Of a stretch of DNA of 64,000 nucleotides, positions 22,600-33,580 are shown one piece after another. The DNA comes from Amyelois transitella (lineage: Eukaryota; Arthropoda; Insecta; Lepidoptera; Pyralidae): the NCBI RefSeq assembly GCF_032362555.1, contig NC_083514.1, positions 10,711,001 to 10,775,000 of the forward strand. The letters run 5' to 3'. A model generated the notes under the pieces. It saw only the letters and a list, made by a program, of their open reading frames with translations, did not search any database and was not told the DNA's origin. Every line of letters begins with the position of its first letter. Position 1 is the stretch's first letter. The position numbers and the translations under genes were made by a program.

Positions 22600-24415
22600 T
22601 TTCAGGAAAATAGCAAGTTAAAAGATTAAAATGAAATTTATTATGTGCAGATATTTCAGAGACGTTAAACTTTTGACAAGTCTTATTTTGATATAAAGTG
22701 TATCTAAAATTATTTTCTATTAATTTACCACAATATTCATATACTATATTTATATATTAGTTATGTACATATACTAATTCACGTCGGGTGGAATCATGAA
22801 TCAAGGAATTCATTTTAATCCTTGATTAATTGATCATACATAAATCTTTTTATTTACATTAATACTAAATCGAACTTGATTAATGTTAATTCACATGAAT
22901 ATGAATAGAAAGGCCACCGATTACGGCAGACTATATAGGTTCTTCGGCCATATTCCATTGCCGCTGTACTAGAAAATATAAGACGAATGAATTGAAAACC
23001 ACATAAATAAACTCATTGGACCCAACGCACGGCAAAATAAGTCCATAGAATAACCGTATAAAGTCAATTATTACAAACAACAAGCAAAAACGGAGAGATT
23101 TAAGTTAGAATAGTTCTCCTAACAAGTTTACGGGATATATTTATGTGTGCATTCAATACAAATACCCGAATAATGTAAGTACGTTTCCCATCACTAACCG
23201 CGAAGACACTGACCAATAACATCCTGGAGTGACCAAGTATATTTAACACTACCCCGCCGAAGTAAAACACTTGTATCAAAGGAGAATGTACTCTCGGCAT
23301 CTAGTAATACCGTTCTATAAGACTACATACTTAATTCTGTTGTAATACAAATATGTTTTGCAGTTTGTTCAATGAATTTTAAACTTTATTTTTCAGGTAT
23401 TAAGTTGGTAGAATGTTGTCGAAGTAAATTGGCGATAAGACTTCCATCGAAACACGCTGTGCGGTTTGATTTATACGAACGAGCGTACTCGGTATTAATT
23501 CACTCGCAATTTGTCATTGGAAGTGAGAAAGTGGTTTATTGTTCCTATTTAGCAGAAAATAATAGTACACAAGGCGCGGCTTTATATTTTACGCCATACG
23601 GCTATTAATTGAGGGATTAACTCGCCTTGTTGGAACTCCGAACGATAACTAATGCTTTGGAGTTTGTTAGGTAATACGGCCTTTTTGGCGTACATTAGTA
23701 GTCATGCTAATCCTCTGCTCTGGAGGTCCCAGGTTCAATCCAATTTAGGCATGATAATTGACCGAGCGAGAGAAGTTTACAAAAAAGAAATAAGTTTAAA
23801 CAAATCTTATGTCCGCAATGTAAATTTCAGACTTTAAATATGGAAACTTTATATATATATTCCAAAAGTTAAACACAATATTTTAAAGCTAACAAATTAT
23901 ATTTTAACACTGTTATTCGATTTATAAGTAACATCATAGTGGATTAATCTTAACAAGCAAAATGATGATAAACATCTGAAAAGATCAATAACAAAAGCTT
24001 ATACAAAAGGGCAAAAATCTAATATAATAAAGTTATAATATTGCAGGGTTCATGGAAAAATCAGTAGCCATTACTATCCAAGCATTATCTCATATGTGTA
24101 GTTATTTTAATATCACATTTTTATGGACCATAATTCAAAGGCTTAACCATTTTGAGACTATATAAATTTGTTCCTAAGTAATATCTTTAAATTAGTATCT
24201 ACGTTTTAATGATATCGACAAACTTTATCGATAACTATAAAATTGTATAGGCGCGCGAAATTACTATGGCACTTAGTATATCTCGATGTACTTATTAAAA
24301 AAAATTTTATTTGATCTTACCCTTAAGAAACGCATAGTTATTTAACAGTGCTGTATTAAATATTCTCACAAGTTTTATAATTTAAAAAAAAGTATATTCA
24401 TGCATAAATATATCT
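22600..24415. other. Gene-free stretch
   Basis: No supported gene. A 78-codon frame at 23372-23608 follows a TTTATTTTTCAG acceptor-like sequence but has no recognised motif or partner exon. The rest is AT-rich. Confidence 0.3.
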
Positions 24416-24419
24416 ACTA

Positions 24420-24880
24420 GATTACGCCAAACAGCTGAACGTGGCTTTTAAGTCATCTTTTAAACTGTTGGCTCTGTCTACCCCGCAAGGAATATAGACG
24501 TTATTAAATATATGTATGTATGTAGACTACGCCCGAGGCTGTTAATTTCCATTCCCGTGGGAATTCCGGAAATCCTCTCTAAGCATCCCACCACGATGAG
24601 GAACAAACATGCCAGATTTCAAATCTCTTGATTTTGGCGTAGCAATGATAAGTCAGTCAATTAGTCAGTGTACTTTTTTATTGACCGAATGCTCGAAGTG
24701 GTTTAATGTGTGTCTGTTTGTAACGCGATAAATTTCGAACAGTTGGTCTAATTTTTATGAATTGATATAATATTTTTTTGTTGTTAGTATGTATGTAGTT
24801 AGGTCTTTTCAAGACTGTTGGCTCTGTCTAGTTCATAAGAGATAAAGATGTAATTGAATACATGTAAGTAGAGTGGAATA
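24420..24880 (+). repeat. SINE A 3' fragments and another dispersed repeat
   Basis: SINE A tails at 24420-24525 (CAGCTGAACGTGGCTTTTAA) and about 24785-24880. Between them is GGAATTCCGGAAATCCTCTC with GTCAGTCAATTAGTCAGTG, related to the block at 45950-46150. Confidence 0.6.
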
Positions 24881-26219
24881 CCAGTAATTCGAAACGGGCA
24901 AAAATAAATACTTAGTAAACCGCAGGTTATTATCTAATAATGCAAATATAGCCGTTTCATAAAATTCAATTTAATTTAATATAATATGAATCATATAATA
25001 TAAATATACTTATATGAATATAGAATAAACCATTTGTGTCTTCAAAACAAGTAAAACATTAGTCAACTAGTTTGAATTGGATCAAATTGCAAACAGACTA
25101 GAAAGCTAAAGAAATACTTAAAACATATGTGACAAAATAAACCTACCTAAAGATAAAACAAATAAAAAAAAACCGCAGGTTAGTAGCGTAGTGAATAAGA
25201 CTATGGTCATGCGCAACATGTTTCACACAATTTAACAGTGATAAATATTGTAATCGAGTGATACTTAATACATTGTTTTTCTACGAGTCGAGCTCTGAAG
25301 TGATCATTAAAAATTTCTGGGCCAAGAGTACTTAGGGTTTCCACAACATTTGTAAAGTATTTTATTTCTAATTTTTGCATTATATGGTTAACTTAAACAT
25401 TTAAACATGTAGGTAGCAATGCTGCCAGCCGTCTGGGCACACTCCCGCTAGTTGACGCTATGCAGAGGGTCTGTACAATATTAGTTTGTAATCATCTTAT
25501 CTTATTTTTATATTTTATAAATAATTTTAGTTTTAATTTGAATTCACTATACTTTAGGAATAGAACTTTATATATAGAACTACATGTAGAAGATATACAT
25601 ACATATTAGATGTTAATACTTTAGAAGACAGAGCTCTCTTCTTCATAAATTTAAGAGCTAACTCTTGTCGTTGGAGTCAAGTGGAGTTTCCAGTAAGACA
25701 GAGCCAACAGTCACGAAATGGAGACGATAAACTGACATAATTTTAAAATTGAGATTCAGACAGCCCATCGTCTAAAAGAAGAATATCAAGTTTAGAAGAT
25801 CTTATCTTTATTGACTTTTACAAACTCACAACAACGCCTGCTTAAAACGAAAAATCCCCCGTTCTCGCGGGAGTTTCCAAAAATCGGTTCTCTGCCTTTT
25901 CGGCGAAAATCGTTTGGCAGATCATCACTTGCCAATCAACGTTTCGCAGAATTTTATTTCGCGGAATAATCATTTGCCAACTATATCACTTAATTTTGTT
26001 TCATTTCCCAACTTAACTATTGCCAACTGTACGTTTGGTCTGGCTTTTATAATGACACTTTTCACAAGGCCAACTTTAAAGTAGCGAACGTTTCAGTTAG
26101 AGTAATATTCATTTAATTTTATGTATTGTTTACCAAATAATATATTATTGTTTTTTTTTTTCCATAATTATTTTTCTACTGTAGCTAATATTCAAGTGCC
26201 CTATGTAGTGAAACAAAAG

Positions 26220-26300
26220 CGATTCGGTTCTGGCACTTCGCCGGCCGCTGCCGCGGCACGCTCGCTTCGCTCGCTCGGCTCGTGCGTTGACGGTCGCAGT
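26220..26300. other. GC-rich block inside the MULE
   Basis: An abruptly GC-rich stretch (GCCGGCCGCTGCCGCGGCAC followed by GCTCGCTTCGCTCGCTCGGC) within AT-rich DNA, followed by AACCTAACCTAACC. It has no inverted ends of its own that I could see. It may be a second insertion or a captured fragment. Confidence 0.5.
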
Positions 26301-26425
26301 TCTAACCTAACCTAACCGATTTCTTTCGATTTCACCTCAACTACGTTCCACACATTGAAATTTTGCAAATGGTATATAACTTTTTGTTGTTATATGTACT
26401 TATTACAAGTTTTTATTTATTTCAG

Positions 26426-26966
26426 GCAAGTTCAAGACCAGGGTTTCGCCAAAAGATATGCAAGCGACATCCAGTTTAATAAAGAGGTGAAATGTTTGTT
26501 AGCACTCAGTTTTCTTGAGGAATCTGAAATATATGTATATTTCGAAAGTATCTTAAAAAGTTTTAAAGATCCAGATTGGCAACAATTAGCGCATTGGTTC
26601 GAAAAGAATTATGTACACGGAACATCAACCACACAACCTAAATATCAGCCTAGATTTTGGAGCTGCTATGAAACAAATAAGATGAATATACCACGAACAC
26701 AGAACTCGGCCGAAGCCTGGCATAACAAAATAAACAATATTATTGATAAGAATCACCCAGGTGTTTATGAATTGATAAAACAATTAATAAAGGAAACCGT
26801 TGCCAACGAGGGGGAAATAGAAAATATATTAACAGGTGCCCCACCAGAACCTAAGAAAAAAAAATACTTAGTCAAAGACGAAAGAATCAACAGAATTCTT
26901 GAACACAAATCTTCATATTCACATGAAAAGTTATTAATGTGCATTGCTGCTAATTTAAAGTGTTAA
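26426..26966 (+). pseudogene. MULE transposase C-terminal exon (truncated)
   Basis: Homology begins right after TTTATTTATTTCAG, a good splice acceptor at 26424-26425, and reads KYQPRFWSCYETNKMNIPRT, NSAEAWHNKINNIIDKNHP and EPKKKKYLVKDERINRIL before the stop at 26966. Insect MULE transposases end this way (the lineage with N-terminal FLYWCH fingers). The DNA-binding and DDE parts are missing, although the frame stays open upstream to 26355. This looks like the last exon of a once larger spliced transposase gene kept inside an internally deleted element. Confidence 0.8.
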
Positions 26967-27300
26967 TTTTTTTTTTGTAATTCTTTAATAAAAATTGCAT
27001 GTCGAAATTAATTTATTTTATATCATAATATAAATGTACGAAAAGGGTACTGTTATACAGACGAAACGTTATTCGTCTAAAAGTTGTCTGGCCTAGTGAA
27101 GGATTTGATAAATGATAAGTGCCCGAAACGTGTTCTGTCATTATAATGATGAGCTTAACAATAATTCTACCAAATGAAACGTTATCATACAAAAATTTGA
27201 CAATCGTTAGTTGTCAAAGTGAAAATCAGGCGAACCGTTGGTTGGCAAGTGATAATCCGCTAAACAATTTTCGGCGAGAAGGCAGGATACCCCAAAAATC

Positions 27301-28204
27301 ATTTTACAGCGGACGTCTCTTAGTTACGATACGTTAAATTTCATCTTTATTAGCTCAGTAGTTTTGAACTTTCGTGATCATTGAGTGAGTGAATGACTGA
27401 GCGAGAGTGTGTCAGATGGATAAGTATTGTGATTTCGCAAAAAGTTCTTTATGAAAAATAAAGGTATATTTCAACCTTAAAATGGCAACCCTAAGTGTTA
27501 TAGAGCTGGGAAGGAAATCGGAGTGGCCTCTGTTTCTCAGCTCGAGAGCTATCGACAGGTCGACCAGGGGTTCCCAGACAGTCACTGGACTGGGTGTTGC
27601 CAGTAGGGTGACCAACTTTTGTACACTAATATTTACGGTTTCAGAATTTAATATAATATTGGTCTACCTTTGTGTTTAATCTTAAGTATTATAATTTAAG
27701 TCATGCGAAGAATCACGATTGTTAATTTTGAAGAATAAAAAGTGGGTCGCCGTCCGCATGACATCATAATATTATAAATCAAGAAATTAAATCGAGTTAA
27801 TATACAGTATTATTTTCGGAAAAAAACAGAAAACACGTGGGTTAAAAGAAATTAGCCGATTTCTGGAGACTCAAATGTAGTGAAAGAAATATATTTGAGA
27901 AATTATTCTCATAATATTTCGTATTCCAAAGTGTAACTAAAACACAGGACTAAAATGATGTAAACGATCCATAACTCCACGTGTTCCATAAATATTAAAC
28001 GTTTACTTTGAATACATTTACACAACGCGAATTCAGATTTATTGGCTCATAAAATGATGCGTATGCATTAAATGTTAAGTATTTATTATACATCGAATAA
28101 CTAAGTTTGCGAAAATTTTAGCAATACAAGCTACTCGTCGCATTTTCTCTTTTCGCTTGCTTTAGACACAAACAGTAGAAAATCTTTTTTTTTTAATCAT
28201 TTGT
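27301..28204. other. Gene-free stretch
   Basis: Nothing beyond short unsupported frames is seen between the MULE target duplication and a LINE C scrap at about 28205-28300 (CTCTTTCCCGGAAGGGTAGG). Confidence 0.3.
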
Positions 28205-28857
28205 TAGATATAAATCACGCCTCTTTCCCGGAAGGGTAGGCAGAGACCACATCGTTCCACTAGCCACGATCCCTGCACACTTCTTTCGCTTCAACCGCTT
28301 GTTTAATAATTAATTTATTGAATATTTGATAACAAAAAAATTTTGTATCCAAGATACTCAGAATATAACTTAGTTATTAATCACCCTTTGCTCAACATAT
28401 TCATGATGTATGTTTCTACTACATATGTATTTTTTATGGGCAATAAAGATAATTTGTATTACTTATATAGGTACATTTATATACATGCTGTGAGTGGACC
28501 TGACATATGAAATACTTAATAGATTGACTATATAAACGCCAAAAAAAATTTTTTACAACATGTTAAATTATAAACTTTATCATCTTTTCAAAGAAATGAC
28601 ATGATTGTGGGTTCACAGGAATCATGGATACACTACAAAGAACTATTGTTGTTTTTATTTGGAGTGTATGTTCTCATTGTAAGATGACTCATGACGTCGC
28701 TATTAATAAAATCATTTTTTTCTTTTTTAACCTACATAGCGTCAAATCAACATGTAGGCCTAAGTCTCATCTATAATTATGTCATTTGCTGTTTATAAAA
28801 AAAAAGCTATAATCTCAATTTCTGATGGGGCAGCCGACACGGTAAAACGAAACTTAA

Positions 28858-29118
28858 TACATACGTACATATGGTCACGCCTAATTCCCTTGCGGGGTAG
28901 ACAGAGCCAACAGTCTTGAAAGGACTGAATGGCCACGTTCAGCTACTTGGCTTAATGATAGAATTGAGATTCAAATAGTGACAGGTTGCTAATCCATCGG
29001 CCTAAAAAAGAATCCCAAGTTTGTAAGCCTATCCCTTGGTCGCCTTTTACGACATCGATACGATACGATGGAGTGGTCCTATTATTTTTTGTATTGGTGC
29101 CGGGAACCACACGGCACT
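28858..29118 (-). repeat. SINE A, near full length
   Basis: ACATACGTACATATGGTCAC through TTCAGCTACTTGGCTTAATG to GGTGCCGGGAACCACACGGC, so both ends are present. Confidence 0.85.
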
Positions 29119-29373
29119 TAATTAAAGTTAACTATCCAGTAAAGGATATGACCGTAATCTGAATAGTATCGTGTAAATAAACTTTTGTATGTAAACGTGG
29201 TTAACGTTCCGACATTTTAACTGCTCACTTGATCGCCAAATGGAGCAATAAAATATATTAAATGCATTCAACACTCGCTATGATAAGCCAATTCCATTTA
29301 AATAGACCTGCTTCTCAACATGAATCATGAGATTATTACGGAATTAATAATAATGGCCAGCGATATATAACGT

Positions 29374-29639
29374 TACTAGCTGTGCCCGCGACTTCGTCCG
29401 CGTGAAATAGTTATTTTGGATATCATTGAAGCAATCAAGGATGAATAATTTTCCCCGTATTTTTTTCACATTTTCCATTTTTTCTTCGCTACTAATAATT
29501 GCAGCGTAATATTATATAGCACAAAGCCTTCCTCGATGGTCTATTCAACACAAAAGGAATTTGTCAATTTGAACTAGAAGTTCCTGAGATTAGCGCGTTC
29601 AAACAAACAAACTCTTCAGCTTTATAATATTAGTATAGA
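29374..29639 (+). repeat. Family F2 repeat, near full length
   Basis: AGCTGTGCCCGCGACTTCGT through CAAGGATGAATAATTTTCCC to CAGCTTTATAATATTAGTAT. Confidence 0.85.
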
Positions 29640-30119
29640 TATAAGTTCAGATGGATATTCGGAAACAAAACTGATGTACCATAATGTGTTAAGGAGTTTT
29701 TTTTTAATATATGCCTACTGAGATACAGTTAACGCTACGTTGTCAATTTTAGAGCAATAATTTGTCGACAGTACCTATATATTTCGAAGATGAGTGTATT
29801 GTTTATTATTAAATAAATATGTATTTATTATTAATTATTTATTCTTGTAAAAAAAAAATGTCAATCCGTCGCTAGCAACGGAGAGGTGTGGTGTGATGTG
29901 ACGTATTTGAACACGAGATTTGATAATATTGTAATTGTGTAAAGTGCTCGTGTGTGATAATAATCTAGTGCGATTTATTTATAGCTCATAAACTATAGTT
30001 TAGTAGACATAAAACCGTACTCATAGCATACTTCCTAGCTAAAAGCGTAGAAGCCATTTCTCTAATTACAGCAAAACATTTTTTTGTGAAATGTTGGTTA
30101 TAAAAATAGATTATAGATT

Positions 30120-30345
30120 CATTCATATAATCACGTCTATATCCCTTACGGGCACACAAAGCCAACAGCCAAGACTTTAAAGCCTCGTTCAGCTGTTTGG
30201 CTTAAAATAGAACTGAAAATCAAGTAAGTACTTAGTGCGCCTACAAGAAGAATCTCAAGTTTTAGCCTTTCCCGTAATCGCCTTTTACGACATCCATAGG
30301 TAAGATATGTCATAATGGTTCTATTCTAAAATGCCGAGAACCACA
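30120..30345 (-). repeat. SINE A copy
   Basis: ATAATCACGTCTATATCCCT, TCGTTCAGCTGTTTGGCTTA and ATGCCGAGAACCACACGGCA. Confidence 0.8.
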
Positions 30346-32055
30346 CGGCATAAAAATAATAGCCTTCTTTGCCTAGGACATCTTAATCAATGTTTGCTTT
30401 AATTAGGCCTAGCGCCGCCGTTATCTATCCAAATGGGTGTTAGAACATTCTACCTTACCTGTGTCTGAGTCTAGACATAATACACGCACTGCACGGCGCG
30501 ACGCGACTCGATGCAACCCAATAAGTTGAAACAAAATGGCGTCGGAACCCTCTGCGCATTTACTAAATTAACTCTGAAAAACTCTAACGCGCCTAACACA
30601 AAAATTTATCCCCAACAGGATTGCTAGAGAATTGATTGTTTGTAAACTCTTTATTGCACATATAAAGAAATGTAACAAAAATAGTCATTGGATATAGAAG
30701 AATATGTATAATGGCGGATTTATCCCAATCGGGATTTCATCCTTCGGCATTTTTCGGAAATTGAATTCAGATTCAGAGGTAATGACAGGTTGCTAGCACA
30801 TCGCCTAAAAGGTTTCCCAAATTAACAAATGTTTGACTTTTGATTGACTTTTTAAAATCAGTTCCGACTTACACGATGAGACTTGCAATGTGGATGAAAC
30901 AAGAACTACTTATTATAAGTAAACTAAGTCGCGTTGTGTCGCAAATGTTTCTATAGGTAATTTTAAATTGTACTAATGAAGATTAGTGTTCCACCCTGGC
31001 TTATCTCGTGCTTTCAATAAGGATGCGCACAGGAATGTCCGCATGTGTTTTTGTCGCAAAACTAATCGGAATCTATCGCAAATAGTTTAGTCACGATTAG
31101 TTGTTAGAAGGACCTCTTTCCCGTGACAATTTCGGGAAGTGCCGTGTGGTTCCCGGCATTTTAAAATAGGAACATTCCATCTCTTTCTTATGGCTGTCAT
31201 AAAAGGCGACTCAGTGGTAGGCTAATAAATCCTTTTTTTTCTCGATCACTGAATTTTAATTTGAAATTTTGAATTGTTCTACTGCTTCTTTTGTGAGGCT
31301 TCGGGTGTTTTCGAGCTGCAAAAAGTAACCGCGCATGCTGTCACTGTCTTGTGCGTAAGGAGAAAAGGATAGGAACAATTAAAAATAAATTCGACCGTAT
31401 TTTTTATAAAGAGATTTTCATAAAGAGCAAAGCAAAGAATTGTATTTTTTTTTATTAAGTATATTAGGTCCGCTAACTGGCTGAAGTACAAACAAGTTGA
31501 TTAACAAACATAATATAGCATGAAGTTGCCAACCTTTTTGGAGCGAATACAGCTAAGTATGCACTTGTCATTTAGCTGTCAAGTTATTTACAATGACATA
31601 TAAATTTAAAAAAAAGAAATTACAAAACAATTAAATTAAACACTAACAACAAAATTATTAAAGAAGGCTGGCTGGTATTAAATCATCATCATTTTACTTC
31701 TTAGTCCGTATATGTAGTCCCGCTAAGTTTTTTCTTAACAATATAATAATTTTTATAACGATTTATTTTGGTGAACTATTACAGAAAACACTCAAAATTA
31801 CTGTATTACAGTATCACAATACTGTTGTTAAAAAATATTTTTCAATTCACATGATTTTATTAATGTCTCCGAACCCGTTAACCGGCTAAACACAGAGTGG
31901 TGGCAATAAAGTTATTGTGAGGTTCCCGATGTGTGGGAAAGACAAACACACAGGTGCTAATATGAAATAAATTGAGCCACAATAAAATGCGAAGCCGGGA
32001 GACAGTAGTCCGGATCTTGGCTAATGGCGGGTGTACACGGATACTGTTTTTAAGA
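30346..32055. other. Gene-free stretch with repeat scraps
   Basis: A CpG-richer patch at 30400-30560 without a gene; TAAACTCTTTATTGCACATA near 30645, resembling an antisense LINE 3' end; a SINE A scrap near 30775-30825; and a sense SINE A 5' end at 31138-31235 (GTGCCGTGTGGTTCCCGGCA). Confidence 0.35.
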
Positions 32056-32059
32056 TAGA

Positions 32060-32295
32060 ACATACATACATATGGTCACGTCTATAACCCTTGCGGGGCA
32101 GACAGAGCCAACAGTCTTGAAAAGACCGAATGGCCACGTTCAGCTATTTGGCTTAAAGATAGAGTTGAGATTCAACTAGTAACAGGTTGCTAGCCCATCG
32201 CCTAAAAAAGAATACCAAGTTTGTAAGCCTATCCCTTAGTCGCCTTTTACGACATCCATGGGAAAGAGATGGAGTGGTCCTATTCTTTTTTGTAT
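32060..32295 (-). repeat. SINE A copy
   Basis: An ATACATACATATGGTCACGT tail through TTCAGCTATTTGGCTTAAAG to ATGGAGTGGTCCTATTCTTT. The extreme 5' end is missing. Confidence 0.85.
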
Positions 32296-33174
32296 CGGTA
32301 TTTAGGCATTCCATATTTATCCTAAGTGGTAATTATCAAAATTATACAAGAACAATTCTGAGAATTGATTTATAATAAGTAACGTTAACAGTATTTTTAA
32401 CCTCCGATGGAAAAAGACGGGTGTTATAAGTTCGACGTGACACAAAAGGATAATACGATTTTAATTTATTTTCTTTTTGTATTAAACAAAAAGGAGTTGT
32501 GTTATAAATTAAATTAATATCTTCTTTTTTTTATTTCATTTTTACAATTAAACGAAAGCAACATTGACCAGCAAGTTGCAATGTGTAACTTAACTACTAT
32601 CTCCGTGTAAATCTCCCATAAAATACGACAGTAGGAAGCAACATTGGCCCAGCAAGATGTTGACTGAACAATGCGGTCGATGTAGGCGGGGTGGGAACGA
32701 GTGGCCACCGAATTTATTTCGGCGTTAATAACGTAATAGAGAAGCGATTTTTATAATAAGATATAATGGGTAGACAGCTGTAGAGTGCTTGAAGAGAGAA
32801 CGGTTAAGGTGCCCGAATAAAAAAGCATGATGAACAGGTTCATATACTATTACGACCATGTAAATGACTCTGTTCGGGGTTAGGTATGTACATTGGTTTC
32901 GTTGCTAAACGATACTCTTAGAGAAAATAAAATTAAAACCTTTTCAAACTAAATACTAAGACCAACATAGTAACCATATTCGAGGAATAAATGATTATCA
33001 TTATGAATATAAAAACACGTAAAATAATTAAAAATTTAGTTGGTGGTTAACCTGCATATATTTATGAAGCTGATGTCCGTGGAAATACAAATCTTATTCG
33101 AACAAACACAAAAAATACGGTCGATTTGAGAACCTCCCCCTTTTTTTAAGTGGGTTAAAAATATTGTAAGGGAA

Positions 33175-33440
33175 ATTGTACATTCAGGCAACTGGATTCA
33201 GGGGAACCTGACCCATATTGGATCATGGGTAGATATCCCATGATTCAATATGGGTCAGGTTCCCCTGCAAGGTTTTATAGTTCAGACTTCGTGTAAAGAT
33301 CTCGGTCAAAGACGCAACTCGGGTTAAGAGAAGCTCCAGAAAAGTGGAGTATTGGGACTATGAGGCCAAAATCGTCCCTTGACCCACCATGGGTCATCTC
33401 AATGGGACTGGTGCGGAAGATCAGATGTGACTGAGACTTC
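33175..33440 (+). repeat. SINE E body carrying a hairpin
   Basis: GCAACTGGATTCAGGGGAAC, then a 31-bp inverted pair (33199-33229 and 33237-33267, one mismatch, 7-nt loop). The family body follows (GTTTTATAGTTCAG and on to GAGTATTGGG). Other copies lack the left arm. Confidence 0.75.
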
Positions 33441-33464
33441 ACTGTTTAAATAATTACCTATAAC

Positions 33465-33545
33465 CTGTCACTATTTGCATCTCAATTTCATAATAAAGAC
33501 TATTGGCTCTGTCTACCCCGCAAGGGATATAGACGTGTATATGGC
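33465..33545 (+). repeat. SINE A 3' fragment beside the mariner
   Basis: ACCTGTCACTATTTGCATCT, ACTATTGGCTCTGTCTACCC and GCAAGGGATATAGACGTG. Confidence 0.75.
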
Positions 33546-33580
33546 TATAGGCGCCGACGAAGAAATGGCAAAGATATATA

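Larger units (their letters stand above)
25886..27291 (+). mobile_element. MULE (Mutator-like) element with long inverted repeats and 9-bp TSD
   Basis: The 1406-bp element is flanked by perfect direct repeats CCAAAAATC at 25877-25885 and 27292-27300. Its ends are inverted: GGTTCTCTGCCTTTTCGGCG at the left and, on the minus strand, GGTATCCTGCCTTCTCGCCG at the right. Similarity continues imperfectly for roughly 200 bp each side (to about 26099 and from about 27060), for example ATCACTTGCCAATCAACG against ATCACTTGCCAACCAACG. A 9-bp duplication and long terminal repeats are hallmarks of MULEs. The cargo is a C-terminal transposase fragment, so the copy is probably non-autonomous. Confidence 0.88.

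Noticed and set aside
23372..23608. 78-codon frame after an acceptor-like TTTTTCAG
   Set aside because: No recognised domain, partner exon or conserved-looking composition.
26300..26318. Telomere-like AACCTAACCTAACC (insect TTAGG repeat)
   Set aside because: Only about two and a half units, inside a MULE. Short CCTAA runs are common in insect DNA, and no array follows.
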